From Pseudomonas poae (GTDB lineage Bacteria > Pseudomonadota > Gammaproteobacteria > Pseudomonadales > Pseudomonadaceae): a DNA stretch of 64,000 nt. Where the stretch lies: assembly GCF_001439785.1 (NCBI RefSeq), contig NZ_JYLI01000018.1, positions 1 through 64,000 of the forward strand. Reading direction: 5' to 3'. The notes beneath the pieces were generated by a model that saw only the letters and a program-made list of their open reading frames with translations, made no database searches and had not been told where the DNA came from. Positions 9,186 to 17,916 of this stretch are shown here, in pieces. Each line of letters begins with the position of its first letter. Position 1 is the first letter of the stretch. A program made the translations under genes and the position numbers.

Positions 9186-10223
9186 TCAGCGTTGCCTTGC
9201 TACCGGAAACGGGAAATAGAAAAACCGCAGAGCCGCCACCCGCTTGATCACTTCCCCGATCAGCAACGGCCCCACCACTGCCACCACCAGTCCGACACTC
9301 GCCGCCAGGAACGCATGCAGTCCCAGGCGCTGCATCAGGTCGAAGGTCTTGTGCTGGATCTCCCCGTGAAAAATCAGCAGGATCAGCGTCGACTGACCGA
9401 TGTAAGTCATGGCCCGCGTCACCAGCGCCGAGACAGTCAACACTTTCGCCAGCGCCCAGCTTGCATACATGCCAATCACTGCCAGCAGGCTGGTCCACAG
9501 CCAGTGGTCATAGCGCCGTTGCGCCAGGTCCATGGTGTCCCAGGTCAAGTCGAATACCACCGCGAACGACACCACCGCGATCAACAGCGTCAGCCAACTG
9601 CCAGGGTGCGTGCGCAGCCAGTCGCGCAGCAGGTAGCCGGCGACGAAACAGGCGCTGCTGATCAAGGTGATATCCAGGCTGAACGGCAGCCCCGGCAGTA
9701 TCCAGGTGTGCTCGCCGAGTGTCACCGGCAGTTGCCAGAACAGCGGCAACATCCAGATCCCCAGCAGCAACTGCACGGTGAGCAGCAGGCCACTGGCCCA
9801 CGGCGCAAGGTTCAGCCGCAGGATCAGGCGCAGCATCACCCAACTGAACAGAATCGCCACCCACATGTGCGGCAGAAACCACATGGCCTGCCACGGAATG
9901 GTGTCCACCGAGGCATAAAGCACGCCGCCGATGTCCGGCAGCAAGGGTTGGTCGCGCAGCAGCGCACGCAGGCTGACATACAGCAGCAAAGTGAAAAAAA
10001 ACGGTTTGAGAAGACCATCGGCCTTGCGCACGGCCATCTCCACAAACGGCTGCTCCGGCTTGAAAAACACCCCTGACAAAAAGAAGAACAGCGGTATGAC
10101 GAACGAAGCCAGTATCGGATACATCAGTTCCCGGGAGTTGGCGACGAACCAGCTGTGGGCGAACACGATCACCAGGATGCCGATGCCTTTGGCAATATCC
10201 ATTTGAATCCAACGATGTTTCAT
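9186..10223 (-). CDS. pslL: Psl-associated acyltransferase 3 family protein
   Basis: Last gene of the psl operon, 345 residues, integral inner-membrane acyltransferase (family 3) with about ten hydrophobic segments. The N-terminus has the diagnostic pattern WIQMDIAKGIGILVIVFAHS, where the His after VFA is the conserved catalytic His of the family, and FFFLSGVFF follows. Likely role: O-acetylation of the Psl sugar chain or its lipid-linked unit; this is inferred from family and position, and the modification has not been shown by sequence. A 22-base gap separates it from pslK. After it come only a REP doublet and a convergent gene, so the P. aeruginosa pslM-O genes are absent here. Confidence 0.88.
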   Translation of the reverse strand: MKHRWIQMDIAKGIGILVIVFAHSWFVANSRELMYPILASFVIPLFFFLSGVFFKPEQPFVEMAVRKADGLLKPFFFTLLLYVSLRALLRDQPLLPDIGGVLYASVDTIPWQAMWFLPHMWVAILFSWVMLRLILRLNLAPWASGLLLTVQLLLGIWMLPLFWQLPVTLGEHTWILPGLPFSLDITLISSACFVAGYLLRDWLRTHPGSWLTLLIAVVSFAVVFDLTWDTMDLAQRRYDHWLWTSLLAVIGMYASWALAKVLTVSALVTRAMTYIGQSTLILLIFHGEIQHKTFDLMQRLGLHAFLAASVGLVVAVVGPLLIGEVIKRVAALRFFYFPFPVARQR

Positions 10224-10245
10224 GCGCGTCTTCCCGATCGATCAT

Positions 10246-11655
10246 TCATGCCTTGCGCCACGGCTTGAGCCACAGCCCCATGCCCAGCAACACCACAGCT
10301 CCGGCCAGGGTGCTGAGCCCCAGTTGCAGCCATACGCCGTCAATTGCAAACAACAGCACCGCCGCCAGCAGCATCAGTGCTGCGCTCAGCAGCCACTGCC
10401 TGGCCCAGGGGAGCGCGCCCAGCAGCGTCTGACGCTGCATCAACAACAGCGCCGTGCAGATCACCCCTGCCAGCGCCGCCAATGGAATACCGGCCAGGCC
10501 AAACGCAGAGGGCAGGGCGCCCAGCAACAGCACATTGACCAGGCTGCCGAGCAGCTCGCAGCGCAGGGGCTGGCGCGTGTCACCGGCCGCATAGGCATAA
10601 CGCGCCAGCAACGCGTTCCAGGCGCCAAACACCAGTGGCACCGCGAACCACGCCAGTAGCAGCGGCAGCGGTGAGTCCGCCGACTGCCGGGGCAACAGCA
10701 ACGCCACCAGACTCGGCGCCGCCGCCACCAGGCCGACGCCGGCGGGCAGGGTCAGCATGCTCGCGGTGTCCAGGCCGCGCTTGAGCAGGGCCAGACGCGC
10801 ATCACCCTCGCGACGGCTCATCATGCCCAGCAACACCTGATTGAGGCTCATCAGCGCAATCAGCGGCAGATTCATCAGCTTGCGTGCAAGGTTGACCCAA
10901 GTCACCGCGCCTTCGCCCAACAGCGACGCCACCAGCCGTTCGATCAACGCCAGGCCCTGGCTTGCACCGTTGCTCAGCAACAGGGGACCGATGCGCTGGC
11001 CCAGCTCCCGCAACGGCGCCGCCGACCACTCCCAGCGCCACGGTCGCCAGCCCTGGCGCCAGATCGACGGCAACAGCGCCAGCGGCATCAGCGCACTGCC
11101 GGCCAGGCACGCCAGGGCCAGGGTGTGCGGCGTGGTCGCGGTTCCGGCCAGGGCGAGGTAGGTCACCGGCGGCAGGTTGAACAGCAACGAGCCCAGCCCC
11201 GCCAGCACAAAACGCTCACTGGCCTGCAACGGAATGCTGAACAGCGCGTGCAGCATCAAGCCCGGCACGCACCAGGCGACCACCTGCAGATTGCCGGCGG
11301 CGAGTGCGGTGGCGCTGTCCGCCAACCCCGGCCCCAGCAGTTGCACCAACCACGGAGCCAACAGTGTCAGCAGCAGGCTGGTAACCAGCGCAATCGCCAT
11401 CAAGGCAGGGAACAACACGGCTAGCCAGCCCAGTCGTTCAGCGTCCTTGCGTTGCAGATACAGCGGCAACGCTGCGGCACTCAGCACGCCACCGGCCAAC
11501 GACATGCGCAGCGCCTCCGGCAAAAACAGCGCGATCAGGAATGCATCACTGCGTTCACCCGCGCCCCAGGCCGCCACCAGCAGCCATTCACGCGCAAACC
11601 CCAGGCACAGGCCCAGCAGGGTCGCCAGCGTCAGCCAGGCGGCAGAGCCGAGCAT
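10246..11655 (-). CDS. pslK: Psl flippase (MurJ/Wzx-like MOP family)
   Basis: A 469-residue membrane protein with 12-14 predicted helices. It opens with LGSAAWLTLATLLGLCLGFAREWLLVAAWGAGERSDAFLIA, a MurJ/MviN-type N-terminus (the FxREx-LLxAxx-G-SDAF pattern). It should export the lipid-linked Psl repeat unit to the periplasm. Its start codon shares one base with the pslJ stop (TGATG), so translation is probably coupled. Position between the polymerase-like pslJ and the acyltransferase pslL agrees with P. aeruginosa order. Confidence 0.9.
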   Translation of the reverse strand: MLGSAAWLTLATLLGLCLGFAREWLLVAAWGAGERSDAFLIALFLPEALRMSLAGGVLSAAALPLYLQRKDAERLGWLAVLFPALMAIALVTSLLLTLLAPWLVQLLGPGLADSATALAAGNLQVVAWCVPGLMLHALFSIPLQASERFVLAGLGSLLFNLPPVTYLALAGTATTPHTLALACLAGSALMPLALLPSIWRQGWRPWRWEWSAAPLRELGQRIGPLLLSNGASQGLALIERLVASLLGEGAVTWVNLARKLMNLPLIALMSLNQVLLGMMSRREGDARLALLKRGLDTASMLTLPAGVGLVAAAPSLVALLLPRQSADSPLPLLLAWFAVPLVFGAWNALLARYAYAAGDTRQPLRCELLGSLVNVLLLGALPSAFGLAGIPLAALAGVICTALLLMQRQTLLGALPWARQWLLSAALMLLAAVLLFAIDGVWLQLGLSTLAGAVVLLGMGLWLKPWRKA

Positions 11656-13091
11656 CAGGGACGCGCGCCATCAGGCAGCGGTTTGCGATACGCCGCGGTC
11701 TTGATCTGCGGCACGCGCGCCGGAAACAGGCGGCGCGCTTCCAGCACATTGAGCCCCACCATCAGCCAGAACAGCGCGACCATCACCACCGCAAAGCTGA
11801 AGTAGTGGTCGAACAACCCGCTGACCAGCGCCGCCAGGATCCCGGCGGTACTGCCCAGCCACAGCGCATTGTCCTTGGTCAGACGGATCGGGCCGCGCTC
11901 CGGGCGTGCCTCACGCCACCAACGCACGGTCACCGCGACGAACAGCAGCATGCCGACAATGCCGGTCTTGTAGATGAAGTTCAGCCACAGATTGGAGATC
12001 CCCAGAAACTGCGTGCCTGGCACCGGTGGGTCAACCTTGAAGCCGATGCCGAACGGGTACGCCGCCACCGCCTGGGGAAACATGCGGTACTCGTCGAACC
12101 GGATTTCGGTACTGGCGTTGTCCGACGAAAATATCGTCGCCAGCCGCTCCTGCAACGGTGGATACGCCAGCACCAGCGCCACGGTCAGCGCCGCGCCGAT
12201 CATCAGCAGGCGTCCGGTGTACGGCACGCGGCGCGTGGCCATCCACATCAGCACCAGCGCCAGGCTGACCATCGCGCCACGGCTGCTGGCCAGCAGCAGC
12301 GCCGCCGCGCCCAGGCAGGCCACGCCCAGCCCAAGCGCGCGTCTCCAACCGCGCTCGGTCATGCCGAAACAGAACGCCAACGGCAGGAGCAGCGCCATGA
12401 TCCCGCCGATGGCATTCGGGTGCATCCACGGCGAGCCCATGCGCGAAGACATCGCTTCCAGGCCGAATTTGAGCATGTCGAAGTTGCCGTAATTGAGTAG
12501 GGCCAGGATCGGTGCAATGCCTGCTCCGGACCGCGTGCGCACGAACACCGCAATCGACATCACCAGCATTGCCAGCGTGCCCAGCAGCAGGGCCACCACC
12601 AGCGACTCCCGCTGTTTGGGTTCCACTAGCAGTTTGGCGCACAGAAACACCGCCGACAGGCTCAGCAACCAGCGCAACCAGTTGGCCACGCCGCTGGTTT
12701 CGACATCGGCGACGATCACTTGGCCGACAATGAACGGGAACACGCTGAACAGCATCAGCCACAGCAGCATCTGGTCGGTGGGCCTGCGCCACAGGCTTGG
12801 CGCCGCCGGCAGGCGCGAGAGAAACGTCTGCCACAACACCGCGCCCCAGGTCAGCGCCAGGATCGCCTCGCTGACCGTGCTGCGAATCCCCAGGTTGATG
12901 GTGGAATACGGCATGAACGTCGCGATCAGGGCGAACAGCAACAAGCCCCACAGCGGAAAGCGCAGGATGGTCACCGCCGCCGCCAGACCCACCACGCCAA
13001 GCAGCGCCTTGGCCGGTGACAGCGCCAGCGCCATCACGCCGAACAACAGGCCGAACAGGATCGCGACAGGGGCGCCCAAGGAGTCTCTCAT
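11655..13091 (-). CDS. pslJ: Psl polymerase-like membrane protein (O-antigen ligase/Wzy family)
   Basis: A polytopic inner-membrane protein of 478 residues. I start it at 13091 (MRDSLGAPVAIL), where ATGA overlaps the pslI stop; the upstream in-frame extension would lie inside pslI. About 11 hydrophobic segments flank a periplasmic loop near residues 300-350 (MFPQAVAAYPFGIGFK) that resembles the O-antigen ligase/Wzy motif region. Expected role: polymerise Psl repeat units outside the inner membrane. Wzy proteins are poorly conserved, so the call leans on topology and locus order. Confidence 0.87.
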   Translation of the reverse strand: MRDSLGAPVAILFGLLFGVMALALSPAKALLGVVGLAAAVTILRFPLWGLLLFALIATFMPYSTINLGIRSTVSEAILALTWGAVLWQTFLSRLPAAPSLWRRPTDQMLLWLMLFSVFPFIVGQVIVADVETSGVANWLRWLLSLSAVFLCAKLLVEPKQRESLVVALLLGTLAMLVMSIAVFVRTRSGAGIAPILALLNYGNFDMLKFGLEAMSSRMGSPWMHPNAIGGIMALLLPLAFCFGMTERGWRRALGLGVACLGAAALLLASSRGAMVSLALVLMWMATRRVPYTGRLLMIGAALTVALVLAYPPLQERLATIFSSDNASTEIRFDEYRMFPQAVAAYPFGIGFKVDPPVPGTQFLGISNLWLNFIYKTGIVGMLLFVAVTVRWWREARPERGPIRLTKDNALWLGSTAGILAALVSGLFDHYFSFAVVMVALFWLMVGLNVLEARRLFPARVPQIKTAAYRKPLPDGARP

Positions 13092-14191
13092 TGCAATTCC
13101 TCGATCAGTTGCGCCAGACGCTGGCGGTAGGCCTGGTGGTTGAAACGCTGTGCCCACTGCCGGCGTAGCTCGGGTGATTCTTCGTCCGGCCGCTCGCTCA
13201 GGTTTACCATCAGTTGCACCAGCGCCGGCCCATCGGTGGGCGAAAAACGCGGCGCCGAGGGCGGGGTGATTTCATCCAGCGACGTGCCGCTGGCCACGGC
13301 CACCGGCGTACCGACACTCAGCGCCTCGATCACCGGCAAGCCGAACCCTTCGGCATACGACGGCTGCCACAGGCGCGCGGCGCGGCGGTACAGGGCATGC
13401 AGCTCGGCATCCGACACCCCGCTCAGGGCACGAATCCCCGGCACGGTGCGCTGGGCCTCGGGCAGATGATCCAGGCTGCCCACCAGCACCAGTTCCGGCA
13501 CGGCGGGGCACAGCCGACGCGCCTCCTGCCAGGCCTGCACCAGAAACGGCACGTTCTTGCGCAACTCGCGAGTGCCTACCAGCAGCCAATATCGCTCGGG
13601 CAACTGCCGCGCCGTGAGGTCCGCCGCCAATTCGATAAAGCTGTCCACCTGGTTGGGCAGTACGCGAACCTTGCCCGCCGCTTTGGGAAACAGGCGCACG
13701 GTTTCATCGGCGCTGTACTGCGACGGCGTCCACACGCGGTCGGCGCTGTGCACCGCGTAGGCAATCGACAGGCGATCGCTGGTCTTGTAGATCGACGCTT
13801 TCAGGCGGTTGGCGTGGTAGTTGTTCAGGGTGATCTGGAACAGGTCATGCAGCAGCACCACGGTGCGCAATCCCTTGGGCCTGGGCGGCAACGGCAAGCC
13901 CATGTTGAAGGTGCTGATGTACAAATCGATATGCTGCTCGCGCAGCGCCCGTGGCAAAAAGCCGGCTTCGAAGCGCAGGCGATTGTGCGGCTGGTGCATC
14001 GCGGTTTTCGCGCAGCCCCAGGCAGGGCAGTGCGCCTGCAGACGCGTTTCGTCCCCCAGCGGCGCCACGGTAAAGCGTTCGAGCGCAATGCCCGGCAAGG
14101 TGTGCAAGGCGCTTTCCAGCGCGTACACCTGGCGGCTGATGCCCGATTGCGGCGAGGTGCCGACGGTGCGGTAATCAAGGCCTACACGCAT
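13088..14191 (-). CDS. pslI: Psl glycosyltransferase family 4
   Basis: Cytoplasmic glycosyltransferase of 367 residues in the GT-B fold. The nucleotide-sugar binding block is clear in the C-terminal half: LLVGTRELRKNVPFLVQAW, then PSYAEGFGLPVIEALSVGTPVAVASGTSLDEI, the E-x7-E signature of GT4 retaining enzymes. It should add one sugar of the Psl repeat on the lipid carrier. It overlaps pslH by 10 bases and pslJ by 4, indicating tight coupling. N-terminal MRVGLDYRTVG is typical of the PslI group. Confidence 0.9.
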   Translation of the reverse strand: MRVGLDYRTVGTSPQSGISRQVYALESALHTLPGIALERFTVAPLGDETRLQAHCPAWGCAKTAMHQPHNRLRFEAGFLPRALREQHIDLYISTFNMGLPLPPRPKGLRTVVLLHDLFQITLNNYHANRLKASIYKTSDRLSIAYAVHSADRVWTPSQYSADETVRLFPKAAGKVRVLPNQVDSFIELAADLTARQLPERYWLLVGTRELRKNVPFLVQAWQEARRLCPAVPELVLVGSLDHLPEAQRTVPGIRALSGVSDAELHALYRRAARLWQPSYAEGFGLPVIEALSVGTPVAVASGTSLDEITPPSAPRFSPTDGPALVQLMVNLSERPDEESPELRRQWAQRFNHQAYRQRLAQLIEELQ

Positions 14192-15399
14192 GCGGGTTCC
14201 TTTTCGGTGAGCGGCGAAAGGCTGGCGTACACGCGCTCCAACTGGCTGGCGGCGACGCTCCAGTCATGGGCGCGGCGCACATAGGCGCGGCCGGCTTCAC
14301 CCATGGGCGTGGCGGCATCGGGAAACTGCAGCAGGCGCACCACGGCATCGGCCAGGCCGGTAGAACTCTGGGCGCCGAGGTAATCCAGGCCTTCCACCAG
14401 GTCCAGGCCGGACACGCCCTGTTCGGTGCTCGCCAGCGGCAGGCCGGCTGCCAGCGCTTCGAGTACCTTGAGCTTGGAGCCGCCACCGTGGCGCAACGGC
14501 GCCAGAAACACTGAACAGCTCGATTGCAGGCTCAGCAGGTCAGGCACAAAACCCTGCCACTCGATACGCGGGTCCGGCCAGCGCGTACGCCAACTGTCGG
14601 GCATGCCGAAGCCGCACACGCTCATGCGCGCCTGCGGGCAGCGCTCCCAGACCTTGGGCAAGATCTCATCCAGCGCCCATTCGATGGCGTCCACATTCGG
14701 CGCATATTCGTAGTTGCCCAAAAACAGCACGCGGCGGCTCGAGGCGTCCGGGCGGGCGCCGGCAAAGTGGTCGCAGTCCACCCCGTTGACCACCACCGGC
14801 ACCGGCTTGCCGGCGATCTTTGCCAAGGTTTGCGCGTCGCTGTCGGTGACCGCCACCACCTGCGTCGCCTGGCGCATCACCCGGTGTTCCCAACGACCGT
14901 AGCGCCACTGGTCGTAGCGAATAAACGGCAGCGCCCAGTTCGGCAGGCGATCGTACGTGGCGGCGCCGAGGGCCGATTCCACGTTGTGTTCGGTAAGCAC
15001 GAAGGGCTGAGCCGTGCGCGCCAGCGCATCTTCGTAGGGCTGGAAGCTGTAGGTATGTTCGATCTGCACCACGTCCCAGTGTTCGTTGAGCAGTTGGTTG
15101 AAACGTGTCTGCAAGGGCGCGGACAGGCCATTCACGCTTGCCAGCAGCGGGTAGGGCGCAAACAGCCCGGCCAGCAGGGTTTTCAGGCTGCGCAGTGGGC
15201 GGCGTGGCAGCACGATCAAGCGTTCAAGAAAAGCCTCCAGCACCTGGCGATCAGCGGGCGACACCGGGTGCTTGTCATGCAGTAGCAGAGTGATCCGGTG
15301 CCCGCGCGCCGCGAGGCTGCGCAGCAGGTGGAACTGACGCGTCTTGCCGCCGCTGGTGGCCGGCCAGGGCGAATAGGGCAGGATCCATAAAATGCGCAT
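14182..15399 (-). CDS. pslH: Psl glycosyltransferase family 4
   Basis: A 405-residue GT-B enzyme. The true start is MRILWILPYSPWPATSGGKTRQF at 15399; the open frame continues 174 codons further upstream but only as a shadow across pslG. The motif blocks are VLFLGNYEYAPNVDAIEWAL for the hinge and PLRHGGGSKLKVLEALAAGLPLASTEQGVSGL for donor binding. Likely adds a mannose or other hexose to the Psl unit; the exact linkage is not readable. It follows the pslG stop by 8 bases. Confidence 0.9.
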   Translation of the reverse strand: MRILWILPYSPWPATSGGKTRQFHLLRSLAARGHRITLLLHDKHPVSPADRQVLEAFLERLIVLPRRPLRSLKTLLAGLFAPYPLLASVNGLSAPLQTRFNQLLNEHWDVVQIEHTYSFQPYEDALARTAQPFVLTEHNVESALGAATYDRLPNWALPFIRYDQWRYGRWEHRVMRQATQVVAVTDSDAQTLAKIAGKPVPVVVNGVDCDHFAGARPDASSRRVLFLGNYEYAPNVDAIEWALDEILPKVWERCPQARMSVCGFGMPDSWRTRWPDPRIEWQGFVPDLLSLQSSCSVFLAPLRHGGGSKLKVLEALAAGLPLASTEQGVSGLDLVEGLDYLGAQSSTGLADAVVRLLQFPDAATPMGEAGRAYVRRAHDWSVAASQLERVYASLSPLTEKEPACV

Positions 15400-15407
15400 G
15401 GCAGGCT

Positions 15408-16736
15408 TCAATCCCATAGCAGAATTTGCAGGTTGGATTTGACCGGCACGGTCAAGCCAGCGGTGCCGCTGACCGGGGTTTGCGTGCCGCGCAGTGGGTC
15501 GTACAGCGTCGCGCTGGCCAGGCCCGGCAAGTGCGCGTTGCCGCCCTGAGCTGACCAGAAAAACCACAACTTGCGCCCATCGGCGCGGGTCCAGCCGATG
15601 CTGAACAGGCCGTCGGGCAATTGGTCGGCGCTGGGTGGGTCGCCGGGGGTGAGGCTCGGCCCGCTCACGTCGAGAAAATACTTCAAGGCGGTGTAGACAG
15701 GTTTGGGGTTGGCGTCTATATCGAGCAGGCCATAGGACTGGTCGCGCACGCTGGCGCGCTGGTCGAGGTCGCTCAAGGTGAACAGGAACGTGCGGTCGTA
15801 ATCCAGCGCGCTCATCAGCGCCAGACGCCGCACCACATAGTCGGCCTGGCCTTGCAGGGAAATGATGTCCTGAGCGTCCTTGGGCCCGGTATAGGTGGAC
15901 CAGCCCCACTCGGTGGTCCATAGCGTTTGCACGCCGCCTGCACGCAGGGACTGGTTGAGCGCGGTGGTCTTGGCGATAAAGTCCAGGTTGGCCGGGTCGT
16001 TGCCTTCAGGCAATTGGGTGTAGGGGTGGTAGGCAATCACCGTATTAAGGCTGGCGATACCCAGTGCGCCCAGGGCGTCGAACATGGTCTGACCGTTGGG
16101 CATCTCACTGAAGAACGCCATGCCGGCGGCCACCACCGGTTTGTCCGGGCGCATGGCGCGCAGCGCGGCGGCGGTGGTGGTCAACAGGGTGGCGTAACCT
16201 GCCGGGTCGGCCACCGGGCGCCAGAAGCCGAGCAGGTTAGGCTCGTTCCACACCTGCCAGGCATCCACGCTGGGGTATCGCTCGGCCAGCAGTGCCATGC
16301 GGTTGGCGAACACGTGCGGGTCCTTGGGCGGGTATTGGTCCTGATACGGCACGCCCGTCGGCGCAGTGGTAGCGAAGGGCGCCGAACCGACCAGGTAGAA
16401 CACCGACTTGAGCTGGTTGTCCTGCAGCTTGTTCACCAACTGGTCGAGGGTTGCCACCTGGTAGTGGCCCTGTACCGGCTCCAGCTGATCCCAGTGCAGA
16501 TCCAGGCGCACCCATTCCAGGCCCAGCGCCTTGAGACGGTCGATCTGCTTCTGGTAGCGCTCGGGGCTGAACCACAGGAACTGCGCGTTAACGCCCAGGA
16601 AATCCTTCCACACCAGCACCTTGCTGCCCTTGAGCACATGGCTCTCGGCATCGGCCTGACGCCCCCACAGCACGGCACCCAGGCCCAGCGCCGCAACCAG
16701 CACAAGCGTCAAAACGTACGCGCCCCTACGCACCAT
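15408..16736 (-). CDS. pslG: Psl endoglycosidase, GH39-type
   Basis: Periplasmic glycoside hydrolase of 442 residues that trims or releases Psl. One N-terminal hydrophobic segment (residues about 8-25) exports or anchors it. The catalytic pair is intact: acid/base Glu165 in QVWNEPN and nucleophile Glu276 in LWTTEWGWS, the same residue numbers known for P. aeruginosa PslG, which argues for near-colinear homology. A (beta/alpha)8 barrel is followed by a C-terminal beta-sandwich ending NLQILLWD. The start overlaps pslF by 11 bases. Confidence 0.94.
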   Translation of the reverse strand: MVRRGAYVLTLVLVAALGLGAVLWGRQADAESHVLKGSKVLVWKDFLGVNAQFLWFSPERYQKQIDRLKALGLEWVRLDLHWDQLEPVQGHYQVATLDQLVNKLQDNQLKSVFYLVGSAPFATTAPTGVPYQDQYPPKDPHVFANRMALLAERYPSVDAWQVWNEPNLLGFWRPVADPAGYATLLTTTAAALRAMRPDKPVVAAGMAFFSEMPNGQTMFDALGALGIASLNTVIAYHPYTQLPEGNDPANLDFIAKTTALNQSLRAGGVQTLWTTEWGWSTYTGPKDAQDIISLQGQADYVVRRLALMSALDYDRTFLFTLSDLDQRASVRDQSYGLLDIDANPKPVYTALKYFLDVSGPSLTPGDPPSADQLPDGLFSIGWTRADGRKLWFFWSAQGGNAHLPGLASATLYDPLRGTQTPVSGTAGLTVPVKSNLQILLWD

Positions 16737-17916
16737 GGGGACCTCCCATCATTGCCTGCTTGAAAAGTTGCTTGAACTGCTGCGCGGTCGACGGCCACAA
16801 ACGTTCGCGCCCGATTTCCCCGGCGCGCTCGGCCCAATCCCGCGCCAATGTCGGTGTACGGGCCAGGCGTAGCAGTTGCGCACTCAGGGCGGCCACATCG
16901 CCCTGGGGATAGATCGCGCCGTTGCCACTGGCGACCTCTTCGGCGAACGCCCGCGCATCCGAAGTGATCGCCCCGCGCCCGCACGCCGCCGCCCACGACA
17001 ACGCTCCACTGGTACCACGCTGGCGCCCCAGCAGGCCGAGTTTTTTCGACTCGCGGTAGGGCAACACCATCACATGATGGGCCTGGATCGTCCCGGCAAT
17101 CTCATCAGCCGGCAGGTTCAACCGCCAGTCGATAGCGTCGGCCAGGTCGAGGTCGGCGATCTGGCTGTGCAACTGGTCGAGGTAATTCCCCCCGGCGCCG
17201 AACGCCATTTCCGCAGCCGTTCCACCGGCCAATGTCAACCGCACGCGGCCACGCAACTCGGGCGCTTGCCTGAACACGTCGGCCAGTGCCTGCAGCAGGT
17301 CCTCGATGCCTTTGCCCCGGTATATGAACCCGAAGTAAAGCAGGCGCAGCGTGTCCAGCGGTGGCAACGGCGCCGGTGCAATCGCCAGGTTGGCGTGGTT
17401 GATCACCGCGACTTTGCCGGCCGCCAGGCGCATGCGTTGGCTCAGGCACTCGGCCCCCAGGCGCGTCAGGGTGACCAGCCGGGTCAAACCGGCGGCGACC
17501 TGGCGCTCTTCGCGCAACGTCAGCGGATCTGCCAACACCACCGCCGCCTGCGGCAACGGGCTGGGCAATCGCTCCAGCAGTTGCAGTGGAAACGGCAGGC
17601 GTTCGCGGCGCCACACCATGCGCTCCGGGTCGTGCACCGTGGCGGTCAGCGGCAGGGCAGGGTAGGCCTTGTGCAGTTCACGCAGGGCCAGAAATTCCCC
17701 CAGCCGTCCGCCGCCCAGCTCGCCATGGACCAAGTCCACGCTGTGCCAGTCGAACGTGCCGATGGCCCGCTTGATCGCCGCGCTCGATCCCTCGACGCCG
17801 CTCAACGGTGTCAGCACCGTCACCCCCAACTGTTCCAGCGCCAGCTTGAAATGGTTCGCGTAGTCGGCGATGCCGTTTTTCTCGGGTGGCAAGGGAGCCA
17901 GCAGGGCAATGCGCAT
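16726..17916 (-). CDS. pslF: Psl glycosyltransferase family 4
   Basis: A 396-residue GT-B glycosyltransferase beginning MRIALLAPLPPEKNGIADYANHF, the glycine/isoleucine-rich N-terminus common in GT4 enzymes. LLYFGFIYRGKGIEDLLQAL marks the start of the donor domain, and MVLPYRESKKLGLLGRQRGTSGALSWAAACGRGAITSD is the donor-site region, in which the usual E-x7-E is altered to a Gly/Ser-rich segment. Role: assembly of the Psl repeat unit in the cytoplasm. It overlaps pslE by one base and pslG by 11. Confidence 0.9.
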   Translation of the reverse strand: MRIALLAPLPPEKNGIADYANHFKLALEQLGVTVLTPLSGVEGSSAAIKRAIGTFDWHSVDLVHGELGGGRLGEFLALRELHKAYPALPLTATVHDPERMVWRRERLPFPLQLLERLPSPLPQAAVVLADPLTLREERQVAAGLTRLVTLTRLGAECLSQRMRLAAGKVAVINHANLAIAPAPLPPLDTLRLLYFGFIYRGKGIEDLLQALADVFRQAPELRGRVRLTLAGGTAAEMAFGAGGNYLDQLHSQIADLDLADAIDWRLNLPADEIAGTIQAHHVMVLPYRESKKLGLLGRQRGTSGALSWAAACGRGAITSDARAFAEEVASGNGAIYPQGDVAALSAQLLRLARTPTLARDWAERAGEIGRERLWPSTAQQFKQLFKQAMMGGPHGA